Source: Takakia lepidozioides (Eukaryota; Streptophyta; Takakiopsida; Takakiales; Takakiaceae). Taken from it: a stretch of 60,000 nt of DNA. A program made the position numbers and the translations under genes. The DNA lies in contig CM060731.1 in NCBI GenBank assembly GCA_030704615.1, positions 80,582,756 to 80,642,755 of the forward strand. Reading direction: 5' to 3'. Positions 12,649 to 24,479 of the stretch are shown here, one piece after another (the first letter of the stretch is position 1; each line of letters opens with the position of its first letter). Under the pieces are notes generated by a model. The model was given only the letters and a program-made list of their open reading frames with translations, was not told the origin of the DNA and did no database searches.

Positions 12649-13382
12649 GGCTGCCTCGCTCAGAACTAATCCAGGTACATGCCCTCCTCCGTCACCCTCT
12701 CTTTCTCCCGTGCTGCTTCTACAGCGGTCCTACCTATGCCGGCATTGTATAATAATCATGCTTCTCCTTCCCAATCTTCCACCTTGCTTCCCCAAGACGC
12801 TAAGTTACTCTTCTCCACCTGCCATTGCGCCAATTCGCACACGAGGCTGATGAATCCAGCACCAACAACCCTGCACATCACGATTCACTCCCCGCACAGA
12901 AATCCTTGATGCATTTATGGCCTGGACGATTGCTTGCCCTAGCTTTGCGGGACTCCGTCCAAGTGAGCTCCCCCTCCATAGCCCTCTTCATTCCGAAACC
13001 CTAGGCATAAACCCTAAAAGTAGGCAGCCACGTCGGCGGGTTGTTAACTAACTTGACGATGCGCTGCTACAATTATAGTTAGCGACAGTTAAGGGTTATC
13101 ATTGGGAGTGGATGATGGATGATAAATCGGTGCATCCGACTTGGCAGGTAGGCCACCTGAACCACTCCACAGTGGTGTCTGCTCGTCTGCTCGTCTGGAC
13201 TGGACCAGTCAGTGCATGTCCCTCCCACCGAGGATCGTAACGCCTGCTGTGCTGTGCTGCTGCTGCTGCTCCTCTTACGATTTCCGTATCCTTGTTTATC
13301 TCTGGTTTCTTGGTTTCTGGGTTTTTTTCGACTCTGGAATTTGAGCGTAGTTAACTTCTGCCTAGAGGTGAGAGATTTTGCA
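12649..13382. promoter_or_regulatory. Divergent intergenic region between eIF2B delta and the first sHSP copy
   Basis: Only 734 bp separate the two start codons, so it should hold both 5' untranslated regions and promoters. C/T-rich sequence lies immediately upstream of eIF2B delta. No convincing heat-shock element or TATA box was recognised before the sHSP start at 13383. Confidence 0.5.
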
Positions 13383-14244
13383 ATGGAGGTTCTCGTATTG
13401 GACACAGACCCAATGTTGACTGCGATTCACCAGGTGATGCATCATCCAGAAGAGATGCACAAGATAGTGAAGACCTCTGTGCAACGTCCACAGGTGAATG
13501 ACTCAAAGGCACTGGAAGGTACGCCCGTGGATGTGAAGGAGCGCAGCGACTCCTATGTCTTTGTTGCCGACATTCCTGGCCTCAAGCGCACTGATATTGA
13601 GGTTCCTTTTCCATACCTGCTCCCCACCCCCTCTCGAAATGCTCGTAGAACGTTTGTGGCAAGGTCATTGTCCCTGCGGTCTGCTAGCCATCTGCAGGCG
13701 CTAGTCTCAACCACCAGGTTATGAAAATTTAACCCACATTCCGTAGCTCGGTCACTCTCAGCCGCTGACTATCTGGTCATAGGACGTGAGGGTTGATGTC
13801 GGGGCTGGAATAGGAAGCATCTTGTTGTTAGCTAGAAGCAGTGCTGTCGTAGCCCTTTGACAGTATGAACTTCACTAGATGGTGCATTTTTGCTGCTTCG
13901 GAAGATTTCAGAGTTCGAAGCAAAACACAGAATCATTCCATAATCGCCAATTGTATTGCAGTAGACCGGGGATATAAGAACTAAATCACATCCTCGCTCT
14001 TTCATGCAGGTGCAAGTTGAGAATGAGAATGTCCTGACTATGAGAGGGAAGAGAAAACTTGAAGAAAAGGCAGAGGAAGATACTACATATCTGCGACGTT
14101 AATGCGCAAGTTCACCCTCCCCGATGATGCAAACATGGATGCCATATCTGCATCCTGTTCAGATGGTGTGTTGACAGTCACTGTACCCAAGCTCCCACCT
14201 CCAGAGCCTACAAGCCGAAGACTGTCGAAATTCCAGTCAGCTAA
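13383..14244 (+). pseudogene. Cytosolic class II small heat-shock protein (Hsp20) pseudogene
   Basis: Exon 1 (13383-13601) encodes MEVLVLDTDPMLTAIHQVM and the start of the alpha-crystallin domain ([19 protein letters not shown]). A GT-AG intron (13602-14009) leads to exon 2 (14010-14244; [19 protein letters not shown]). The intron position is the same as in the intact copy at 16652. Compared with that copy, about 19 nt are missing within the codons for the MERSAGKF segment, giving an immediate stop (TAA near 14100). A further one-base loss follows PPPEP, after which the correct C-terminal frame ([10 protein letters not shown], stop) resumes. The copy is therefore disabled by two lesions, unless the assembly is wrong at both. 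Likely a tandem duplicate of the downstream gene. Confidence 0.85.
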
Positions 14245-16069
14245 TGGGGCATTACTTCATCTTCAGCTTCTCAGATGACTTTGACATGGAGTTTCTGAGC
14301 AGATGAGATGATACATCACTGTCTCTCCTGGTGAGCCTATGAGTGACACGGGTGGAGGTGCAAAGCGTTGAGAGTTTGAAGCTCTAGGTGTACTAGAATT
14401 GACTTTGAGCTAATGTAGAGACTGTGTCCTTGGTCCCAGGAGAGAATCATTTCTATGTGAGGGAAATGGGGGGCTACAGATAGCAGAAAGCAAAGGAGTT
14501 CAACATCACCAGAGGATGAAGTTCTAGATCATTTTGTGTACTCAGGTTCTTGAACTTCAAGGAAATCAGCCAAATGCCTGTCAGGCTGAACTATTAATGT
14601 TGTTCTGCTGAACGAGATAAATTCCTAGATGGTGCAATATGAGCAGATGTGTAGAGTTGAAGGAAATCTCATCTGATCCAATGCGAATATGATCTAAAGG
14701 ATTATTGGGAAAGAAAACGTGAATTCTGAGACGGAATGGTTGCGACTGGGTAGCATTTTGGGCTCTCCTTCATTGACCATTGTTTGCGACGAGGGTAAAT
14801 TATTAAGGTTTTAGAGTGAATTCCTGATCAAATCTTATCTAGAGTCTACAAAGACTGAGAAGCAGACTTTCACCCACAGCCGGCATTCAGCTAAGAATGT
14901 TGTATACATTGTAAGAAGAAAACTATCATTGCAAGTCCCTAGTGTTCCACGTCGATGGGCCAGCTTGCTAGTTCAAAACCAAGAGACAGATGTAATCACC
15001 TTCCCGCCCAACGGGCAGGAAGTACATATGGGGGAACAGTACTCTCATCTTACTATCTGAGCTAGTGCTCTGTCGCCTGAGAAAATCCTTCAGGTTGTCA
15101 CCCCTCCTTCCACTACCTTCCATAGCCTGACAGGGAGTGTTAGCCTGTCCTAGCCTTAGGACTGTAAGGACGTCGGTCCTAATTTCCATTAATGCAAAGA
15201 AGCCTTGTGCATATGAGCTGTGTGTATTATGGATGCATGTACCAAGTGAGTCAAAACTTGGTTGATGTTACAGTGTATTGAAGCTACCTCCAATAGGTTA
15301 TGGGCCCACTCCTACAGTTTCTTTTCACAAAGCTGCGTCAGAGTGATCCAGAGTCCGCACCTAGTACCAAACCAAGTCATACCACATTCAAATCATACAG
15401 TTATCCATAGAATCCTGATTCTTCACCAAGGCCAGACCTCTACCTCCTCCTCCCTCAGCCCATTCTTGTGTTTCGGGCTGACAATGACAGCCTAGAATTG
15501 TTCCACCAAACACCCCAACCCTACACGTATCACACTAGGTCCTATGCTGACTTGCATCTGCTTCCAACAGGCATCTGTATTTCGATACTTTCCTGTCGAC
15601 CACATTGTCGTTAACAAGTCAAAATCGCTCCAAAACCACCATAGATCCACCAACGAGCTAACTTGCAGAATTCAACATGAAAATTTAGGGACAACTCTGA
15701 TAACAGGAAAAACAGGCTGAAATGTGTTGAAGAAGGAGCCTTCATTAGCAATGTCTTGTTCTATCAATTGTGCTGCTGCCGCTGTTGTTTCCAGTTGACC
15801 ATCTACCCACGCAGGTTTCTTGTAGCTATTGATCCACAGGGAATCAGAAGTAATATTGTGTTTGAGATCCGGCCCTCTTGGATGAATCTGGACCTCTATC
15901 CCTGGTCCTTCAGCTATACCTGCCTGTGTACCAATCATGAATACAACCTCAGCCTTGCTGCTAGCAGCTGACACCGACGGCGTGAAGTTCTTCCAGCAAC
16001 CACCCCAACCCTAATGATGAGAGGGCAGTCTACCCACTTATTAGAAGGCACTGGTTGGCCTTCATCCAC
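14245..16069. other. Intergenic region between the two sHSP copies, no gene seen
   Basis: Several short frames on both strands show no domain or start context. The sequence probably holds the 3' untranslated region of the broken copy and distal promoter DNA of the next gene. Confidence 0.5.
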
Positions 16070-16401
16070 GGCATTCATCCAGAGGGAAATGGCTATTGCA
16101 AGTGCATGCGAGAGTGTTGGATGAGGACGTTTTCATCCATTCAAGAATCATGTGGCATTACGGCATTCACCCATAGAGAAATGGCTATGGCGAATCTTGG
16201 ATGAGGACGTTTTCATCCATTCAAGAATCATGTGGCATTACGGCATTCACCCAGAGAGAAATGGCTATGGCGAATCTTGGATGAGGACGTTTTCATCCAT
16301 TCTAGAATCGTGTGGCATTACGGCATTCATTCAGAGAGAAATGGCTTTTGCGAATCTTGGATGAGGAAGTGTTCATCCACTCAAGAATCATCTGAATAGT
16401 A
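16070..16401 (+). repeat. 80-bp tandem array carrying heat-shock elements
   Basis: Four units begin with ggcattca at 16070, 16162, 16242 and 16322; the last three are exactly 80 bp apart and the first is 92 bp. Every unit holds gttttcatccattcaagaatca or a close variant. This contains the heat-shock factor core TTCnnGAA at 16140-16147, 16220-16227 and 16300-16307 (TTCtaGAA); in the fourth unit it is degraded to cTCaaGAA (16380-16387). The array ends about 250 bp before the start codon of the intact sHSP gene, an upstream position suited to enhancer action. Binding by heat-shock factor is inferred from the known core motif. Confidence 0.85.
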
Positions 16402-16470
16402 TGCGTCGTTCATCCATACCAACCTATTCAACAGCCACCGGAAACACGTTGGCAATCAACCGATAACTGC

Positions 16471-16538
16471 CACGTGTTGGAGCACACGGTTGGAAGGTTC
16501 TGGGCCCGACGCTTCTGGAAACGACAGTCGTTATATTT
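16471..16538 (+). promoter_or_regulatory. Core promoter of the class II sHSP gene: G-box, two heat-shock elements, TATA
   Basis: In order: CACGTG (16471-16476), GAAggTTC (16493-16500), TTCtgGAA (16513-16520) and TATATTT (16532-16538), followed by about 110 bases of leader to the ATG at 16652. The order and spacing are those of a plant heat-shock promoter. Confidence 0.8.
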
Positions 16539-16651
16539 GCTCGTGATCACTCGCAGGCATCGCTGCTCTCTGTGTTTCTGATCACTTGCTTCGACTTTCC
16601 CTGCCCGAGAGATTGTAGATTGTCTTGAGAGCATTGTTGGTACATCAAGCG

Positions 16652-17735
16652 ATGGATCCGCTGGTGGCGGTGTCGCAGCTTCTGGCCTTTCCAGATGAGC
16701 TGGATAAGCTCTTGAACCCGTCCGCCCAGACCCCTGCCCAGAACTACGTGCGTGATTCAAAGGCGATGGCTGGCACTGCGGTGGACGTGAAAGAGCATTC
16801 CGATTCGTACGTGTTTGTCGCTGATATGCCAGGATCAGCTGACGTCAAGGTTTGTACATTTTGTTGTGAGTCTTTACTCGAACTAACCTCTGATTGTGAT
16901 TTTGAGTCATTTCTCTTCAGATTTCTGGTGAATTCACTCTCAGCTGATCGATGTTCTCTCTTTCCCGGTTGATGGCATTGGAAGTTTTGCATAATTTGTC
17001 GTGTGCTGTAAATACAGGGGGATTTGTTGTTCCTAGCCGTAGTCGGTCATCGCAAGTCGACTCTAGCTATATTCTTTGAACACAGTTTTCCCGGTCACAT
17101 TGGATCATTTGGCTTAACATAGCCTTGTCCGAAACCCTTCATCCTTCCGGAATGTTTAGAAGGAAAGATCGTTGAGAGTCAATGTTCTATAGCCATCTTG
17201 CCGGCTCAAGCACTGAGCATAGGTAGCCGATGGCTGCATTTTGGAGAATCTGTCAGGCAGGCTGTAGACAGCTCCACCCTTTATGTGTGAATCCGCCCCG
17301 TAGTTTCACCCTGTTGTAGCATGGCGGAGCTTATAAATCGGTACAACTTATGGCTACCTAGTAGTTGAGAGTAGTAAATCTCATGTGCGTGTCAGGTAGT
17401 GTTTGAAAGTGCCTTGTTTAGGACCCGCAAAGAAACGTTATGTGGCTTCTGGTCTGGAACAACACTTTGACGGCAATGTGCAGGTGCGATTGGAGAACGA
17501 CAATGTGCTCATAATTGGTGGAGAGCGGAAAGTTGAGGAACAGGCTCCAGGTGTAAGATACATTCGAATGGAGCGCAGTGCCGGAAAATTTATGCGGAAA
17601 TTCACTCTTCCGGGAAATGCTAACTTGGATGGTATTTCGGCTTCTTACAAGGATGGCGTGCTGATTGTGACTGTGCCCAAGATCCCTCCCCCAGAGCCGC
17701 GGAAGCCCAAGATTATCGACGTCACAGTTGGATGA
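16652..17735 (+). CDS. Cytosolic class II small heat-shock protein (Hsp20, alpha-crystallin family)
   Basis: ATP-independent chaperone that holds unfolding proteins during heat stress as part of cytosolic oligomers. Exon 1 is 16652-16849 and exon 2 is 17484-17735, with a GT-AG intron of 634 bp in phase 0; the product is 149 aa, a normal length. The short N-terminal arm ([20 protein letters not shown]) matches class II. The alpha-crystallin domain runs from [18 protein letters not shown] (about 44-61) through [14 protein letters not shown] and [20 protein letters not shown] to [16 protein letters not shown]. The C-terminal IDV matches the I-x-I/V motif that docks neighbouring subunits. The exon-2 frame is open for 81 bases before the acceptor, but that part reads as intron. 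Angiosperm class II genes are usually intronless, so the intron is notable. Regulated by the heat-shock elements listed upstream. Confidence 0.93.
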
Positions 17736-19163
17736 TTTGGCTTCTGGAAATGCGTCCTACGAACGATCCTAACGAATTGCTGCAGACGATATTGCAAGTC
17801 ACTTCTGTTGAATTCCATCCCTCTAATTGCCAGGGTAATTTTGAGAGCTACTACTGAGGCTGGTTAATTGAGAGTCGAGACATAGTTTTCTGGTTAAGAC
17901 ATAGATAGTGAGGACCTGAAGTGCAATCTCAGTTTCAGACTTGCGAGCTTTGCACCAAGCTCCATTATCGATAGAATATTCGTCTTTGCCTCTGGAAAAG
18001 TCAGAAGACTCGTAGCATCATCTACAAAGTAAGTTTTCCAAATGTTTTTCATCGAAGGCTCTACATGGTGTGAAAAGATCGCACTGACAGATTAATTGAT
18101 CAAAGATGCCTGGCACCATATCTACTGGAACGTTTCTGGAAGATGAACCGTACTATTCGGGGATCTTGGTCCCATAAACTCTTTAAAGCTTCAAATGGAC
18201 ATTACAAAATCTATTTTCTCTCTCTCTTTCAACTATTTCTTTCTCTCTCTTTCAAAGTCTCTTTCCAAATAGGTGTTATGATTCTCGCTTTGTTCCTTGG
18301 GCCCCTTACATCCTGGGACTGCGACAGGAGTTAGAAAAATTTCATTGGTTGTTGAGTATGTAGGAGTCGTATATTCTCACATGAGCCTTGATCTAAACCT
18401 CCCATGTATGAATGTCTCCTTTATCCCATCGGTTGATTTCGTACAGCTTGCTATGGTTGAAAACCTGCAGTCACCAGACTTTGGCTTTGACTTTGGCCCA
18501 CCTTGCTATGGCTGAGACTACTCACCTCCACAAAGTCCATTTCATATGCATTTTAGGACTAATTTCCTAGTGTTAATATACTACATTTGTTTATGCAATT
18601 TGGAAACTCTTTTGTTTCTATTTTTGCTGCAAAACAATCGACCTAGGGCTATATTGTTGCCAAAAACTGCAGATGGACATCTTGCAAACATTTATATGAA
18701 AAGTTTTTACATTCTATACTTTTTGAGCATGCAAATATGTAATGTCCAGAACACTGTTTTTTTCCCAAGTCCTCAGCTAATTGTCAGTTTGACAACAGTA
18801 CGCATTCCACGAATTATGCATTATAAGTCCTTGCTACATTTCTACTAGATCCTAGCTAGATTTCTAGTGGAGGTAATGTACACAGAACCTGTACGCCCCC
18901 AAACTTTTTAGAACTGTTCACTTCATGATGTATCAACCTTGCACCAGGAGACCCACACCTACAGAGGCAACGAGCTAGGGTCAGCACATCACCCCTGCAC
19001 CAGCTTGCAATAAGAAAGCATTGACAGCAACTAAACTATACAGCAGGGAGGATGAATCCTTACAACACAAGGAAGCTGTTCTCGTGCAGCAGGAACTAGA
19101 CTCTAGGCGCCTTGTTGCCCAAAGGAAGATGATGAGCACTCGAAAATTGAAGTCTACAAAGGG
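17736..19163. other. Convergent 3' flank between sHSP and the AIRIM-like gene; no gene seen
   Basis: AT-rich DNA that should hold both 3' untranslated regions. Contains a pyrimidine tract (ttctctctctctttc, about 18215-18230). No repeat family or domain recognised. Confidence 0.5.
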
Positions 19164-21965
19164 TTACCACACATCACCGGCGCAAATATGCTCAAAAATG
19201 CGCCCCACTGCAAAGCAATTCAATTACACCCATGCTTAGAACATTCTTGCCTATTACCATTCTCTTTCCTTCCTACTACATTTGTTGGAGGGAAGCATCT
19301 ACTTTCAATTGTTTTAGGATAAGATTTAGTATTGTTTTGACTAAGTTTGGTCTAGCAAGATCACTACTCTTGGAACCAGACGAGGATCCTACAACACTTC
19401 AACTGATCTACTATTGTCACACCTCAAAGATGTTAACTTTGCAAACAGGAACTGCTATTGCTGCTAAATATGCTTACAAGTATTGAGTGTGTGGAACCTG
19501 ATGCAAAGCAAGGAGCAGACTGGCGGTCATATGCAATAACATAATACTGCGAACAAAGAAATACAGTTCGATGGGCCAGCTTTGACACCAAGACCAACTG
19601 CGAGAGGTGGATTCCACAACTGCACCCCTAGCTAGTCACATGTATAGTGCACAGCCCTCGCCGCACTCGCAGTAAAAATGGCAGTTGACATATGTGCAGA
19701 AAGTGGAAGACAATGACCTCATTGACTTTCATTGCAAAGTTGGCTATAATATACCCTGAAGGGCCAAGTCCCCGGGGATGTTAAACCCCCTGGAGCTAGT
19801 GGTGCTGTTTAAGCCAAACAACATATATGACAATGACCTAGCACTTTGGGCACATCCAATGACAAAGAGAGAGAGGGGGAGAGAGGGAGACAGAGATTTA
19901 CCAAATCTGCGCTACGCCCAAAGGCCAAGGGACTTGGAACAGAGAGAAAGAGACATTAAAACAGTCTTCAAAGGTGGTGGAGCGCAAAAGGAAAGATGTA
20001 GAGGTAACAAACCTTCATTAGAGGGAATATTTGGTTGGTCTGCCAAAACAGTTTGTAGTGCTGCAACGTCCTCTGTCCTGTCAATGTAATAAAAATCACA
20101 GATCAGTTGAAGTGCAGTGAAGGGGAGGTTTCGAGAACCAAGAGGGGGCAAGTCCTTGTCCTGAGGTAAAAGTAGCAGTTAAAAGTCAGTGGGGAATCAG
20201 GGAAAGGCCTCAAAAATTCTGAAATAAGAGAACAGTTCTCTGAGAGACTCCACATCTTGTCTCAACTGACCCATGGCAAAAAGACACAGACATGAAGGAC
20301 AACACAGACTGTGAGTGGGAGAAGGACCTGGAGTCATATGAAAGTGCTGACACAATAGCAACCTTCAATGATAACCTGTGATCATCCATTGAGATCAATA
20401 AATTAATATTTGAGGAAAACTCTCCTAAACTCAAAATGAACTACAAAACCTAGGTTGTGAAGATTACAGCAAGATATTCATATAGGACTAAGGTATGACA
20501 TTGCCTAACTTACGTCCAACCCCTGTAGAGGAAACAAAGGGCATTTATCACCACCATTTCCTGTGTGACTGGGTCAATTTTATGACCACAACATTCCTCT
20601 GCCAAGTTGACGCTTTTTCATGGCCAAGGCAAGGCATCTTACCTGTAGCTGTGTGGACTATACATGTTATGATCTCCTAAACAGGCCACAAATGAATCTG
20701 ATCCCAGGACCACCTAGGTGTAGCACATTATTTGCAAGAGACCATGTTATTTCTTAATGATGGTGTCACTTACTCATCACGGTGCATAATGTAGAGAGCA
20801 TGAAGGCCATCTAAGCAATCCTTCAGACTTGGCCTTGCTCCGACCTTTTTCTGGGCTTGCTCATCTGAGGGTAGTACCTTCTCAGCTTTTAACAACTGAC
20901 AGCCATCACGCCAAAGTTTCTCAAGCGATCTGCACACTCTGTCCATCTCAACCCTGCAACCCACCAAAACTCACCGTTCTCTTTCAGTTTTCTAGTACAG
21001 TACCAAATTTCAAGGCCGCCCTTTCCAGCAGAACTCATTCCCAGTAACTGCATTGTCATCAACTGACCATAAGGTTCTCACATGTTCATTGGTTGAATTC
21101 CTGTGATTATGAACAGTGAGGATTATGCAGTAGGAAAATTTTGACCGAGTCCCAGTTCATTGGAGGCATGCCCAAAAACCCAATTTGTCACTAAGCTGGA
21201 AGAAGGTTGGAAGGCTACAGAATCTTCACCATTACACAGCTTTTGAACTACTTTCATCGCCGTGCTTCCCTCCCTTTTCCTCTCCTCTCATACGCACGGA
21301 TTGTTTCCACCCATACGAAACGGTGTCTGTTTGATATGGCTTTTGTGTCAACTGGATTATACGTGATTGATTCAATTTCCTTCCTCTCTTTTTCCTTCCT
21401 TCTTAGATGTCCTAAGACTCACTCTCTCTCGCTCTCTCGCTCTCTCTCCAGATCTTTCCGTCCAAGCTGGACGCGGAGACTATGGCCACAAGCCTACGGC
21501 AACAAAGTCTTATAAGTACATTCTATCCAATAGGGGGGTTTCTCACAAGGTATCTTGAATCGAGCGGAAATTTTTCTCCAAGGATTCCACTTGTACTGCT
21601 GGCAAAGCCCGTGTCATCGACATCACTTCCCCCAAGATGCCATAATTTTTTTTGTCGCTAAGCACCTGCGAACCCGCACCACGTCATAAGCAATTGTCGC
21701 ACCACTATGCCTTCTCCACGTTCATTACAAATAGCTTTCTACGTCCTCTCGCATAAGCTTCTTCCTGTCTTGCTTGGTGAGGAGACATTTGGTGGTGGTG
21801 GATCGGAAGAAGAGAGGGGAACCGGGTGCTTACAGGAAGTCTTTCAAGAATCGCCGAAGCATTTGCAACGAGCTTGAGAAGGCGAGACTGAAGAGATTCC
21901 CACGTGCGCATGTCAACCATGGCGCGCCTGTACCTTTGCTCGTACTTCTTCACCACCCTTTCCAT
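19164..21965 (-). CDS. Small conserved protein resembling plant homologues of C1orf109/AIRIM
   Basis: Six exons on the minus strand: 21965-21834, 21665-21547, 20953-20774, 20375-20328, 20077-20013 and 19207-19164. All introns are GT-AG, the phases agree throughout, and the product is 195 aa. It opens MERVVKKYEQRYRRAMVDMR and continues RLLKLVANASAILERLP. The middle has ALPAVQVESLEKNF, then EMDRVCRSLEKLWRDGCQLL and GARPSLKDCLDGLHALYIM. The end has TEDVAALQTVLADQPNIPSN and VGRIFEHICAGDVW, then a stop. This layout (helical N terminus, a PSLxDCLxGL segment, a DQPNIP segment and a short IFxxI tail) fits my memory of an uncharacterised plant family that I associate with human C1orf109/AIRIM, a partner of the AFG2 ATPases in 60S ribosome maturation. 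That function is inference. No signal or membrane segment is seen. Intron 2 contains a dispersed repeat copy. Confidence 0.8.
21425..21535 (-). repeat. Reverse-oriented copy of the intron-dwelling dispersed repeat
   Basis: The complement reads agaatgtacttataagactt, then tgttgccgtaggcttgtggccatag, followed by a GA-rich tract, like the copies at 9341-10030. It lies in intron 2 of the AIRIM-like gene, on the same strand as that gene. Confidence 0.65.
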
Positions 21966-23856
21966 CCCTCTCCCTTCCTCTCTCCTTCTCAACAGCTCAA
22001 GAGCTCCTAGGGTTTAGTTGCCGAATGAACAAGTGCAACGAATCCTTATTAGCTTCATGTGCAAGTTCTCTTTCACCAACGATGTGTAAACTGGTGTCAA
22101 GCACTCACATACATACTGCTGTTCTTGTTGTGTTGCAGGCAGTGAGATTTTTAGTTCTTACGCATGCATGTTTTACCATGGCATGTTTAGGGCTGGATAT
22201 CCCGAATCATTTTTATTACTCGGTCCTTCTTGAGTTAGACAGAGACTTCAATCTTGCCAGATGCTCACACATGTAACGGCCCCTCCTGCAATGTGCCACA
22301 CTTCTAATCTGTCTACCTAGTTAAATCAACGGATCAACGGCCACCTTCAACTGCCTTACATGAGGCTGCTGCCCAATTGGAGGACCTATTCTTACATGCA
22401 AAAGTTGTCCTCACATTGGTGAAGGGCGGATTGCCTTGGGACGCCCTGCCTTGAATATCCAGCAGTTGTTGTGCTTGCGATTCAACCCCGCTCCTGCGCG
22501 CACCAATGTAGGTATGCCCTGTCGTCAGCTCCCTTCTCCCTCCATGCCTCCTCTCTCAATCCATCTCTCTTCTCTTCTTGTTGCTTTCTTGCGTTTTATT
22601 TTTTGGTTGTTGTTTGAGTGTTCACGGGGTGGGTGGCTGCATGGCAGGGAGCGCAGGGCGGGAGCGAGCAAAGTCACCGCAGCAACAAGGCCGTCCCCGC
22701 CGCAACAGGTAGGCCTCCCTCCCTTTCCTCTTGCTTTATTGTTTTTGGTTTTTGGCTTTTGGTTGTTCACGGGGTGAGTGGAACCGTTTGAATAGAGCTA
22801 TAGGATTTGGCTAAAGCTTCCAGAGACACTGACCAGTACTCGTTGGAATAAGGGAGACAACATACAGAGATTCAGTAGCGCCTACCCAACCGCAAAAAAA
22901 ATTTGCTTCATGTAAACTCGGAGCCCAGAATAATACCTAAGCTCATCGCAAATTTGGCGCTCCGATGCCATAGCAGCTCGAATTTCTGCCAACTTCCTCA
23001 TCTTTTCTTTGGTTCTTTTTCAAGTTTGGGAGTTTCTCCAGGTGCAGATGTTGCTCGCCTCAATATTTAGATAAGTTTTTTTTTTCTTTTTGAAAACAGG
23101 GGAGGAAAGCCTTGGAAATCACATATTTAATAACAAAGGGGAGAATAGAAGAGTAAGAAATAACCTCTACCGGGCTTGGCACTTAGGCTCCAGCTTCTAC
23201 AAATAAGATCTGTCTCTCAAGGGACAGGGATTAGCGAAGCAAAGATGGGAAGTATTAAATGTTGCACGTTAGAAGAATAGAATTCACGAGAATTATACTG
23301 CGGATTTGGGCGAACACTGTAAACCCTCATCTCAAGAAGACGGACATAAGGTAGACAACGACTTTAGAATGCTTTCCAATCCTAGATCCTTACTTTCTAC
23401 TCCTAATTACAACACTGTTCAGAACATAATTTTCATCTTAGAAAATAGGTGAGTGTACCTACCAGCGATGCGCCGCAATTGCCGAAGGTTTTTGCTGCAT
23501 GGCTGATATATAAGAATGGAGGCCACGAAGGTGGTGGAGGGCAGGGCAGTTACTAGAAGCAAGCAGTATACCCTTCTACTTTTTTATTACACTGTGGAGG
23601 AGGTCATATTGACTAGTCCACCCATGTGGGAGAGATGTTCCTGTCCACAGATTGAGTAGCTCAACAGATTTCTCTAACAAGGCCGCCCTATTCTCATAAA
23701 GGATTCATAGTGTGTCCACTGCCAGCCACATTCCAGATTGTTTCTGTTCATTCGTTGGGCTCTTCAAGGCCATTTCAGAGTGGTAGGTGTATAGAACTTA
23801 AAGATCCCACAAAATTGTATGCTTTAGCTTGACTGGACCAGCTCTGTTTTGCACAG
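21966..23856. other. Upstream region of the AIRIM-like gene and possible 5' part of the next gene
   Basis: At 22641-22708 an ATG-led frame (MAGSAGRERAKSPQQQ, basic) ends at a good donor (CAG|GTAGGC). It could be the first exon of the gene ending at 24288, but no connecting exons were found. On the minus strand around 22938-23006 a short frame reads MRKLAEIRAAMASERQICDE and runs into a GT donor; it is exon-like but isolated. Confidence 0.3.
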
Positions 23857-24288
23857 AGCTGCTTGACATCATTCCAGCAAAAAAGAGTCGTGACAATAGG
23901 GACAGTGATGCAGAGTCTATAGATGATGATATTGGGTTAGAGGTCAGTTTGCAAACCTGCCTATTTTTTAAGGGACAAGCTTGCATGAGCACGCAACAGC
24001 TGTACATCAAGAAAGATCTGAGCTTTTTAAGATACTGAGCCGACACATATTTGCTCAATGTTATGGTTGTGACGTCTCACTCTATGTTGTCATTTATGAA
24101 GTTAGGAATATCACTAGTGAAAGATGTTCTTCACTGGGCAGGTTCCTGGTTTCCAGAGATCGAAAAAGGCAAGTGTTGATTCAGGTTCATTCCAGCCCCA
24201 GCCACCCTACAGAGTTTTCACGAAAGCTCCTCTAGGCCCCAAAGTACCCTGTAGCAGCATGTACTCCTTAAATGAATATCACTATTGA
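23857..24288 (+). CDS. Terminal exons of an unrecognised gene
   Basis: Two in-phase exon-like blocks: 23857-23942 (acceptor ttttgcacag; reads LLDIIPAKKSRDNRDSDAES then IDDDIGLE; donor GTCAGT) and 24142-24288 (acceptor actgggcag; reads VPGFQRSKKASVDSGSFQPQ then PYRVFTKAPLGPKVP; stop TGA at 24286-24288). Joined in phase 0 they give a hydrophilic tail of about 76 residues, acidic then basic/Pro-rich, consistent with a nuclear protein tail. I do not recognise the family and could not find the N-terminal exons. Confidence 0.4.
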
Positions 24289-24479
24289 ATAGAACCATAT
24301 ATCACCTAAGGCATCCATTGTGAGGAGACAACGTTGACATCTAGATACATCAGATAACTTCTACAGAACCTCGGTGAGTCTTATCTCGAATGACATGATC
24401 CCCACCCAGGAAGTGGTGTGTGCTTTGAACTGACAATCTTTTCGAAGTTTGGAAGGATCTAGTAGACCTGTGAAATCAC

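Noticed and set aside
16152-16364. Repetitive 70-aa frame in the 80-bp array
   Set aside because: The period (80) is not a multiple of three, so the apparent protein repeat is not maintained; the array is regulatory or neutral DNA.
16070-16401. CRISPR array
   Set aside because: Units are contiguous 80-bp repeats without spacers, in a plant nuclear context.
17403-17483. Upstream in-frame extension of sHSP exon 2
   Set aside because: The family sequence starts exactly at the cag acceptor (17481-17483), and exon 1 supplies the missing part.
22938-23006. Minus-strand frame MRKLAEIRAAMASERQICDE with a GT donor
   Set aside because: Exon-like, but no partner exon was found on either side; kept only as a note.
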